From Scoparia ambigualis (Eukaryota > Arthropoda > Insecta > Lepidoptera > Crambidae), in NCBI GenBank assembly GCA_963921215.1, contig OY992507.1:11141212-11205211 (forward strand): 64,000 nucleotides of DNA, given 5' to 3'. The notes beneath the pieces are model-generated. The model was not told the origin of the DNA. It did no database searches and saw only the letters and a list, made by a program, of their open reading frames with translations. The translations under genes were made by a program, and so were the position numbers. The first letter of the stretch is position 1. Each line of letters starts with the position of its first letter. Below, one piece after another: positions 55,995 through 64,000 of this stretch.

Positions 55995-56200
55995 TGGTAA
56001 ATAATTGTATGTGTAAAATCCGATAGTATACACATTATCAATTCTTACAACTTAATTAATCGTATGTGGTACAAGCGATTAAATATAGAATTTTCTTAAC
56101 GACGTAAAAAGTCGTAAATGTTACAAACGATTTTTTTTATACAATTAACTACGTACACAATCGTATCTGTCACATACCATAGTCTTATGTAAATATATAG
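55995..56200. repeat. degenerate minisatellite of dyad units
   Basis: Four units about 50 bp apart, each with a partial palindrome like AATCGTATGTGGTACAAGCGATT (56059 region; others near 56006, 56113 and 56160). Confidence 0.55.
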
Positions 56201-56204
56201 AAAA

Positions 56205-57060
56205 AAACATGATAAAGCTTTAATTATATTCAAATTAAAGTAAACTATTAAAATAACTAACTTCTCAATCTATTTTCTATGTCATTTTCAATTATAGCAT
56301 AACATGTTTTCTTCTGGGGATAATAATTCAAAAACATCAACTTTTTTCTCTGTCGAACCACATGATTTTTTGTGCGCGTAAGTATTGTCTCGAGTTGTTT
56401 TTTTTATTATAATCACTCACCTTTAAAAACTTATAAAGTAATACCAACAAAACCAAAACATTTCCAACAAAATTAAAACGAACTGACGCGTGCGCCCTGC
56501 CCGCGTATATCCTCGTAACAGTCAGTTACAACAATTTACGCGGCATGAATATATTACTTACCATTATTTACGTGAAAAAAAATCCTTGTTTTTTAAGATT
56601 TTTTACTTTTTGTTTTTGGAATTGAAAGCAACTAATTACTTAGTTTCAAATAGCTTAAAACATAAAAATGGCCAAAATGTTGGATACGATAATTTACGTA
56701 GGAGCCATCGAATTAATTTAAAAAAAATACACTACCTATTATTAAAACATCGATCAAAGTTACAACTAACTACAAGAACTTTTATAAATGATGTTACTTG
56801 CTGCTACGGAACCCTTCATTCGCGAGTCCGACTCGCACTTTTTCACGCCGGTTTTGTGTATTTCACCGGTGAATGAGCTCCCGACAGAGGACACCGTCAC
56901 ACAAAAACGTGGTTGCAGTATCCGGTAGCGGCAACTAATCACATTGCAAATCGCGTTTTTTACGACGGCGGTGTCGTGTGTCAACAACTAAAAGTATTTA
57001 CGTTTGCACAGCACCTTAAATCTACATCTTCACGGCAGACACAACAGCCGTGTTGCCTGC
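56205..57060. other. no gene; dispersed-repeat tail near 56805
   Basis: CTACGGAACCCTTCATTCGC then GAGTCCGACTCGCACTTT is a phrase I recognise from abundant lepidopteran repeats. The class is not certain. The frame 56490-56876 across it is not a gene. Confidence 0.4.
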
Positions 57061-57062
57061 AA

Positions 57063-57340
57063 CTGCCTCTGTGGTGAGTGGATAAGCCACCGTTCGTAGA
57101 CCCAGAAGTCCCAGGTTCAATTCCTAGCAAGGGGTACATGTTTGTGTACTTGGTTTGGTCTGTGGTAGGGTTTGTTAAGTCCGCCTGGCTAGCTACCACC
57201 ATCTTATCTTTAGTATAGCGCCTTAACAACAATGTTAATAGAATACTAAGAATAAGAATAACAAAAAGCGCGCTTCTAACTTCGGCCTTATCATCACTTA
57301 CCATCAGGTGAGATGAAGCCCAAGCGTTTACCTGTATAGG
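57063..57340 (+). repeat. tRNA-derived SINE with LINE-type tail
   Basis: Head CTCTGTGGTGAGTGGATAAG and B-box-like GGTTCAATTCC, and a tail TTACCATCAGGTGAGATGAA..AAGCGTTTACC that parallels the 3' end of the LINE at 16862-17660. A third independent repeat with this tail. Confidence 0.65.
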
Positions 57341-57530
57341 ATAAACAAAGCGCTTTTTTAAAGATTATCTACAGACTACAATACAACTGCATTCCGCAAT
57401 GTATATTCTAATTTTCTCATAATAATGAAAAAATATTTGGTTTGGTTCCTTCAAAACAAAAGATTAATAACTTAAGTTAATAAAATAAACATAAAATAAA
57501 ACATTAATTACATATCACATAGTTTATCTT

Positions 57531-57826
57531 GGAGGAGCTCGATGGCGCAGCGGCTAGCGCATTCGGCTTGCGATCTTGCTTGCTAAGCCACTTTCGCAAT
57601 GCCGGGTCGCTGGATGGGTGACCAAATTAAAAACATCTCGAGCTCCTCCGTGCTTCGGAAGGCACGTTAAGCCGTTGGTCCCGGTTGTTGTCGTAAGATG
57701 ACAGTCGTTAAAACCCACCAACCCGCATTGGGCCAGCGTGGTGGGTTATGGCCCAATATCCCCACGTGCTATTGTCCACGTGGGAGGCCTGTGCCCAGTA
57801 GTGGGACGTTAATAGGCTGATGATGA
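57531..57826 (+). repeat. 5S-rRNA-derived SINE, full length with TSD
   Basis: Head GGAGGAGCTCGATGGCGCAG. The 5S-like segment has AAGCCACTTTCGCAATGCCG and GGATGGGTGACC, followed by AACCCGCATTGGGCCAGCGT and the tail AATAGGCTGATGATGATAG. Flanked by an 11-bp duplication TAGTTTATCTT (57520-57530, 57827-57837). Reference copy for the other fragments in the window. Confidence 0.88.
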
Positions 57827-57839
57827 TAGTTTATCTTTA

Positions 57840-58085
57840 TTTGTAATTAAAACGTCCATATTATTACATTAATAACTTATTTAAAATTAATTATTTAAGC
57901 TTTAAATGTAAAACTACCTTACATAATTAAGTAAACTATAAATAGTTGGTTAACATTAAGGTCCAACCTAACAAAATTAAATAATTTGTGACCAAACCGT
58001 AACAAACGAATTTACAGAGACGCGTTTATCAAATTCATATTATTATCTCACAAGTAGAAAAAAAATACATCCCTCGCTCTATCTG
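57840..58085. other. spacer
   Basis: AT-rich, nothing recognised. Confidence 0.5.
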
Positions 58086-58087
58086 TC

Positions 58088-58443
58088 TATATCTAGGTAT
58101 ATAAAAGGTATATAAATAAATCACAATTGCCCCGAATGTTTGACCGCGCGTCACTTCAGAACGGCTTAACCGATTTGGCTGATTCTTTTTTTTGTTGTGT
58201 TTGTAATTGTCAGGACCTGCCCCTGTATCGGCTAAAAATATGAATATGGACATGGGCTTCATTTGACATTTGAAGCCCATAATATGCCTATATAAGGAAA
58301 ACATATGGGCTTCAAATGTCAAATGAAGCCCATGTCCTTATCCATATTTTTTAGCCGATAGACCCGCAGGATTGAGTGAAAGAATTTTATTGGAAATTGA
58401 CACGGGGTACGGGGTCCACGCGAACGAAGTCACAGACGGGCCG
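58088..58443 (+). mobile_element. Helitron-like element interrupted by a MITE
   Basis: TCTATATCTAGG start, CACTTCAGAACGGCTTAACC, TTGTTGTGTTTGTAATTGTC, then after the MITE a GTCCACGCGAACGAAGTCAC end. The normal CTAG terminus is degraded. Confidence 0.6.
58228..58358. mobile_element. 131-bp hairpin MITE, TA-flanked
   Basis: TCGGCTAAAAATATG and complement, flanked by TA (58226-58227, 58359-58360). Each arm itself contains a palindrome, TGGGCTTCATTTGAC then the matching complement, so the transcript could fold in two ways. Confidence 0.8.
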
Positions 58444-58449
58444 GTAAAT

Positions 58450-58619
58450 AAAAAACGAATCGCCAAAAGTGTTGCTAAGCGCAAAACTAAAGAACAGCTA
58501 TACCGATTTGACTGATTATTTTTTCGTGGTGTTTGTTATGGTCAGGACAAGGTTTATATGAAAAAAACGTCACAGGATACGAGGTTTTCACGCGGACGTA
58601 TTTGCGAGCGGACCGCTAG
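58450..58619 (+). mobile_element. Helitron-like element, 3' part
   Basis: Contains CCGATTTGACTGATT, GTTATGGTCAGGACAAGG and ends GAGCGGACCGCTAG. Confidence 0.55.
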
Positions 58620-58656
58620 CTAACAAATAACATTTCTCAATTTAGATGCCGAACTT

Positions 58657-61600
58657 TCAATCCAGATAAATGCCAAACACGGTGACTTGAATGAAGGCGG
58701 TAGCGATTTCCCTAGCTGTGTTGACGTAGGCATCCCTCTCGTGGTCCCAGATGAAGGCAATGGCGTTGTTGTAGCTCTGGGAGCGCCTCTGGCCGATGGT
58801 GACCACAGTTATGATGCGATACCTAACAATACAAAGACAAAGATTTTATTTGCAAAGATCAAGGGGATATAATGTCTAACTTCCACACCTATTGTAATAC
58901 CCACTGAAAAAATAATACCTATAGAAGATTTATCTATTCCGTGGCAATATCTTTCAAGTAGAAGTGCATAGCTTCGCTAGTTTTATAATTATAAAATTAG
59001 TTTTAAATAAGTAAACTAGCAAAGCTATGTACTTGTGCTTGAAAGGTATTGCGATATGTGTTGAAGATAGACAATTAACCCTTAGGTTTAAACATGTTAA
59101 ATATTAATATAAGAATCGCTATCGTAATACCAGACTCAATAGAAATTTTATTGTTAGCAACCTCTAGGAAGGAAGAAGACTTCGTGACAGTGAGAATAGT
59201 AATATAATAGTAATAGTTTTCTACCATACCATATGCGTAATTTTATTGTCATAAAACTAAAAGGCCCGTGTTTTAATTGATTTCAGATCCTCTTTTACTT
59301 TAATGCATATAGAGTAACAACTTTTTATAGATATAAGTATTTGGGCGGAAATCTATTATAAATCTGTCACTGTGTCTTGTTTTTCCAGGAAATATTGTCC
59401 TTGGCACGTTTAAAAACAATTCTGAGTACTGTTTGACTTTACCTGGAGTAGCCCATCTCCTTGATTGTGCGCATCAACTCGTTAGCGAGCCGAATCGATA
59501 AACCCGTGGATTCCTACGGGAAAATTAGTTGTTATTATGTTACAATTGTTTTTGAAAACTTTAATAAGCATTTCTTAATCAGCCATGCCAAAAAAATGTA
59601 CCCCTTTTTTCGCTGGCATTATTATATGAAATAAAATCATGACTGTTTTAAGTACCTACAACATTTGATAATTTAATAAACGGCAACAACAATTGCTTTT
59701 ACATTTTTTTTAAAGTGTGCCTGAGCCGGAAATAAAACAGTAAAAATAAATAAATTACATACTTTTTATTTTATGATAGCTTAAATTGTTAAAAATTGGA
59801 TAGGACAACGTTTGTTGGATCAGCGTTCAGTAATACAATAAAGTTGTGTGATACATTACCTGCACATTATATATATGCGGTGTAAAGTGTTCGTCTAACA
59901 GATGATCTATCTCGTTCAGGACATGAGGTATGTGAAACTTTTTGTGTGGATCCAATCGATATGAATTCATGAACAGTAATGGTGGTCGCTTGAATTCAAT
60001 TGCAACCTAGAAAAAATCATAATAACTGTTGGCACTGCTAAAGTACGTTCAAAAGCTATATATTTTCTATTTTTATTTGACGGTGTTACTGGCTTTTAAA
60101 ACGTCAAAGTATAGTGAAATCAAATAAAGTCATTTTATGGTTTTCTATGCGGCACATTTACCCTGTTCCAAAATGTGGACTAAATTAAACTTTGTTAAAA
60201 ACTGGTGCTAGTGGTATTTGTTAAAAAGGCAGTTACGGGTAGCATAAATTTATAACCAGTTTTCTATTTAGTCTACGTCTACGTTTTTTGAATTTATTTA
60301 ATGTCTCTTTTTTACGAGAAATTCTTTCTACATAATAACTTGTAATGGACTGAACTTTCTATTCGATACCGTGTCCCTACGTTACATATCGATTGTGATT
60401 TTTGCGTAAAATGGCCTATTTTGGCGTTATTGATCTCAGACACAAAAAAATATTAACAGTTATGACTTATTGAATAGTGTGGAATAGCTATTAGAATAGT
60501 GCGTAGCGGCCTCACTCTTTGTAAATTTTGCTTAACTTTTTAATTAAACCCAAAATTGCAGAGAAAGATTTTCTTAAAGTGCGCGAAGGCACTTCTTTGA
60601 GCTCATCGATTGATCTACTGTTCTAAAAAAGTGAAATAAAAAAATTATAACGTTATCTCTTATATAGCCGAATAGTGCGTAGTGGCCTCGGATTTTTTAG
60701 ATATCAATGATTTTATATAGGTAAAAAATCTTGTTCTAAACCAAAAAACTTCGAAAATTGCTATAAGTTAACTGTGAATATCTCGTATCTACGATAATAT
60801 TACTGAGCAAAATTTGTACCACAGTAATTGTTACTTCATGAGGAATAAAGATTCAATAATGAATTTATTATCCTATTTCGATAAAAACGATAAATACAAC
60901 TGCAAAATTACTACAAAATGCGATGCGCCGGCCGTCCGAATTCAACTTATGCTCACAGAATGGAGATTTGTAATATTATGCACAAATTTATTATCCTATT
61001 TCGATAAAAACGATAAATCAACAAAATTACTACAAAATGCGAAAATGGGCATTTTACTCAAAAATCACATTCGAGATGTAATAGGCCTCTTAATAACTTG
61101 TTAACAAAAAAAACAATTATATTTTTTAATTCTATAAAAGGAAGGATAGGTACATCTAAAATTGAGGACTGTCTTTGTTTGAAGAATCGACGCGATACCT
61201 TCTGTCAAAAAGTTTCGGTAACGGATGCTTTATTTATGATTCCAAATTATTTTTTTTGTTTTTTTTTGTTTATAGATTGGCACAACTGTTATCCATTATG
61301 GCGCGGATCTTGAGTTGAATCTGCTAGTTAGATTAAATACACGGCTGTTTTTAGTTAGTTTATATCTAGTGTGTATTGCGAATTTCATAATGGATAAAAA
61401 CATCGAACAAAGAGTTTGTCTTAAATTTTGCGTCGTCAATGGATTTTCGTGTTCGGAGTCACTGAAAATGTTGCAGAAGGCTTACAGTGACTCGACTTTA
61501 TCAAAAACACGTGCTTATGAGTTACAAAGCGTTCAAAAGTGGTCGAGATGTGATGGAAGATTTGCTTCGCTCTGGTACGCTATCAACGTCTTCAACTGAA

Positions 61601-63284
61601 GTTAACATCGCAAAAGTGAAGGAATTGGTGACTGAAAATCCTCATTCAAGTTTGAGAGAGATAGCCGCTGAACTTTCTGTGTCTCACGAGTCGATCCGTA
61701 CCATTTTAAATAATCACTAGGGAATGAAACATTTTGCCGCTCGGCTAGTGCCAAAAGATTTTCTTTAAAAACTCAATCGCATAAGAGTCGCTGAGGACAT
61801 GCTAGAACGAGTCAATTCCGACCCAACATTCATGTAACGCATTGTTACTGGTGACGAGACGTGGGTTTACGAGTTTAACATGCAAACTAGTCAACAAGCT
61901 TCGTAGTGGCGTCTTCCGACTGAACCGAAACCGAAAAATCCACGCCAAAGTCGATCAAAAGTCAAAGTGATGTTGACTGTTTTCTTTGACTATCGCGGTG
62001 TTGTGCACTCGGAATTCTTGCCTGAAGGTCAAACGGTAAATAAAGAATATTATTTGAGCGTTATGCGGCGTTTAAGAGAGCAAATTCGACGAAAAAGTCC
62101 AAATTTGTGGAAAGAAAATTCTTGGATTTTGCACCACGATAATGCGCCTTCGCACAAGGCCATCATTGTGAACGAATTTTTGACCAAAAACTCAACAAAT
62201 GCCATCGAGCAACCACCTTATTCACCAGATATGGCTCCAACAGACTTCTTTCTTTTTCTTTAACTCAAATTACCACTTCGTGGCACCCGTTTTCATTCGG
62301 TAGAATACATAAAGGAGAAATCGCGGCGAGAACTGAACTCAATTCCAGAAAAAGTGTTTAAAAATGTTTTGATGATTGGATTATTCGTTGGCGTGAAGGC
62401 GGGTCTCCTGCGACACTGTTTTGTGTTTTCTAACACCTAGGTGTTGTGTTTTCAACCACATAGGTGTTAGAAAACACAAAACAGTGACGCAGGAGACCCG
62501 CCTTTAGTGTATCGTTTCTGAAGGAGCATACTTTGAAGGCGATTAAATATATTTGGATGAATAACTATCATTTTGTGTATTATTGATCTTTTCCCGATAC
62601 TTTCTTGACAGAGTAGTACAGTGTGGAAAAAAAAGACCGTGGTTTGAGGAAAAGTACGATGATGACTTTTACTGCATGAAAACATTCCTACAAATATCAA
62701 AAATAATGAAAACTGCATTTAAAGAGTTTTGAAAAATCACCTGCTTGAGCCGGGAATCGAACCGGAGAAATGTGAAAAAAAAACATCCTGTATTTTATGA
62801 TACCACCCGAAAGAGTCATTCATAAGGATATTTCTTCTTAACAACATAGTATCTTAATCTTAATTCCCGGCTCAAGCAAGTGATTTTTCAAAAGCATTTT
62901 TAATTATTTTTTAAAAATAAAGGAATGTTTCCTTTCAGTAAAATATTCCTTCATCAACATTAAGGTACTTTTCCTTCAACCACGGTCTTTTTTTTCCACC
63001 CTGTATAGCCTCCAAGGCATGTTTAAAAGTTTCATTTTCACACTTTGATGTCTTTGAATACTAGGTGTTCTTATACTAGACACAGCACTCACATGGGAAG
63101 TTCTTTCCACCGGTTTGATCCCCGGCACATTCCCAAACCCCGTGCTATGTCGGCGAACCTTGAGCCTGCTAAGAGACCTGCCAAAGTGGATGGACTGGTG
63201 GCTCTTCGATACTGACACGACTGATTTAGATTTAGGAATCGCTGCCATTGAGACGGAACGCGCTGGCGCTGCGGTTTTATCCAT
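58657..63284 (-). CDS. Tctex1-domain (DYNLT-like) dynein light chain protein, gene B
   Basis: Four coding exons on the minus strand: 63093-63284, 59860-60006, 59443-59513 and 58657-58822. Introns begin GTGAGT, GTAATG and GTAAAG and end in AG after CT/T-rich tracts; introns 1 and 2 are phase 0 and intron 3 splits an Arg codon after AG. The product is 191 residues. Residues 1-64 are Ser-rich and basic (SLSRLKVRRHSTGFGNVPGI); about 78-191 form the Tctex1 domain: IPHVLNEIDHLLDEHFTPHI, IRLANELMRTIKEMGYSRYR, VVTIGQRRSQSYNNAIAFIW and TAFIQVTVFGIYLD. Its alignment with gene A is colinear, with identical exon 2 length (147 nt) and identical total for the last part (237 nt). Intron 1 is 3.1 kb and packed with transposons. 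Likely a dynein-associated light chain; tissue role unknown. Confidence 0.9.
58943..59053. mobile_element. MITE-like hairpin in intron 3 of gene B
   Basis: GCAATATCTTTCAAGTAGAA pairs with the complement of TTGAAAGGTATTGC, and inner arms pair through AAGTGCATAGCTTCGCTAGT around an ATAATTATAAA loop. Confidence 0.7.
60376..61090. mobile_element. TTAA MITE, second copy, in intron 1 of gene B
   Basis: Same family as 12167-12930: GTGATTTTTGCGTAAAATGG on the left, AGATGTAATAGGCCTC followed by TTAA on the right, and two 123-bp tandem units at 60862 and 60985. The left tip is mutated. Confidence 0.75.
61390..62546 (+). pseudogene. mariner family 2 transposase, broken
   Basis: MDKNIEQRVCLKFCVVNGFS start, then SESLKMLQKAYSDSTLSKTR, REIAAELSVSHESIRTILNN helix-turn-helix, VTGDETWVYEFNM (first Asp), HHDNAPSHKA (second) and YSPDMAPTDFFLF with the third Asp 34 residues on: a D34D mariner. 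Broken by a frameshift near 61540, stops at about 61720, 61834 and 61905, and the hairpin at 62396. The C-terminus FDDWIIRWR, then SEGAYFEGD and stop, is recoverable on either side of the insertion only as separate pieces. Confidence 0.87.
62396..62504. mobile_element. 109-bp hairpin MITE inside the mariner ORF
   Basis: AAGGCGGGTCTCCTGCG and complement, continuing through CACTGTTTTGTGTTTTCTAA. It interrupts the coding sequence between the Trp-Arg codons and the SEGAYFEG codons. Confidence 0.85.
62619..63003. mobile_element. TA-flanked MITE, 385 bp, in intron 1 of gene B
   Basis: Ends CAGTGTGGAAAAAAAAGACC and complement of GGTCTTTTTTTTCCACCCTG, flanked by TA (62617-62618, 63004-63005). Interior carries GAGCCGGGAATCGAACCGG, like a reversed tRNA T arm, and a matching GAATTCCCGGCTCAAGCAAG-type complement near 62860, so the inner arms pair too. 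Confidence 0.8.
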
Positions 63285-63309
63285 GTTTAATGCCTATTTT
63301 TTTTGTTGG

Positions 63310-64000
63310 AAGCTATAATAAAACAATTGGATTGTTAATTTTTGGTTGCTCTTTAGCTCTTTGCTTTGGTTGAGTTAAGATAAGTCAGAATATTACAAAC
63401 ATTTGCATCAATGTACCAGAAATCCTGTCTACATTGGTCTACGATCAGAAAGTGCAATTTAAATCAATGCGCAATGTATCATAATCGGTGTCAAATTGTC
63501 ACCAAGTGTCTTTCTGGCACATTGTCACAGAACAACTTTATTTTTAAGAAGTAATAAATCTTTAATCCTTGATCTAGTACAATAAGGTTTTAATGCCGCA
63601 CTCAATATAATAAATAAGAGCGCACTTGAGAAGTGAGCTGTTATTTTCTCGCAAGGCATAACAGGAAAAAGTACTTTATTTGTTGCCCCCTAAAGTTGAT
63701 TTCACCACTAAATGTTATTGACGTCATTTCTTTTTAAGTGACAGGAGTAATTTATTGCTTTGAAAAAGTATTTATTGACGTGGACAGAATTTAGCTTTGA
63801 TTTTGAACGTGACGTGTTATTTAGTTGGTATTGTTGATCGAAGTGATTACCTACATGTTTTATTCATTGTAAGTCTAATAATGACGTCGTTAGCACTCCT
63901 TGGAATGAAAAATCATCGGTTTTAAATTATTGAAGTGACTTTAGAGGACTAACTCGCGTTTAATTTTAAAATGTCATTTATGAAAGTCTCCTCAGTTCTT
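63310..64000. other. upstream region of gene B
   Basis: No gene or element recognised. Probable promoter lies just right of 63284 but no core motif could be fixed. Confidence 0.35.

Larger units (their letters stand above)
61198..62613 (+). mobile_element. mariner family 2, full-length copy in intron 1 of gene B
   Basis: Ends CTTCTGTCAAAAAGTTTCGG and complement of CCGATACTTTCTTGACAGAG, with TA on both sides (61196-61197, 62614-62615). 1,416 bp including a 109-bp hairpin insertion. Confidence 0.88.

Noticed and set aside
62467..62718. 83-codon minus frame
   Set aside because: Antisense to the mariner end and its hairpin insertion.

Overview
The window is AT-rich, gene-poor eukaryotic DNA that is almost entirely transposable-element territory. 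It is most likely from a moth or butterfly. Four things point that way: a family of 5S-rRNA-derived SINEs with a GATGATGATG tail, short Helitron-like elements starting TCTATATTAATA and ending in CTAG, many TTAA- or TA-flanked MITEs, and CR1/Jockey-like and RTE-like LINE debris. There is no sign of bacterial organisation. The species cannot be named from the sequence.

The only intact host genes are two tandem, same-strand (minus) genes at the right: 51442-52773 and 58657-63284. Each encodes a protein of about 185 residues with a Tctex1 (dynein light chain, DYNLT-type) domain, so they are probably axonemal or cytoplasmic dynein components. Exon boundaries can be placed exactly. The two proteins align exon by exon, but the second gene has one extra intron and a first intron swollen to 3.1 kb by a MITE, a mariner, and a further MITE. 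The only other host-derived sequence is a frameshifted processed pseudogene of ribosomal protein L35A (19677-20100) with a target-site duplication.

Layout: 1-1.3 kb, 5' part of a LINE on the minus strand with an endonuclease domain. 1.3-9 kb, MITEs, SINEs and unassigned AT-rich DNA. 8.8-10.3 kb, a LINE 3' tail, a complete 175-bp Helitron-like element and a Penelope-like 3' end. 11-18 kb, MITEs (one TTAA-flanked with 123-bp tandem repeats), SINEs and a Jockey-like LINE 3' end. 19.6-23.3 kb, the L35A pseudogene and a SINE multimer bounded by one 13-bp target duplication and interrupted by a 1.3-kb mariner. 23.9-26.2 kb, an RTE remnant and a cluster of nested palindromes. 26.3-27.7 kb, a second endonuclease-bearing LINE. 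27.9-35 kb, nested MITEs and Penelope pieces. 35.5-36 kb, a P-element-like miniature transposon with a THAP exon. 36-39.4 kb, dispersed repeats and a mariner. 41.3-47.8 kb, three LINE reverse-transcriptase pseudogenes. 48.2-49.9 kb, a composite PIF/Harbinger derivative carrying the first exons of both Harbinger genes facing each other. 51.4-64 kb, the Tctex1 gene pair and its transposon load.

Nothing looks like a new multi-gene system. The most unusual signals are retro-insertion structures (5' fold-backs in every SINE insertion of one family, and a multimeric insertion), the palindrome cluster at 24.5-25.0 kb, a covarying ribozyme-like stem in two Penelope families, and miniature DNA transposons that still show their coding ancestry.
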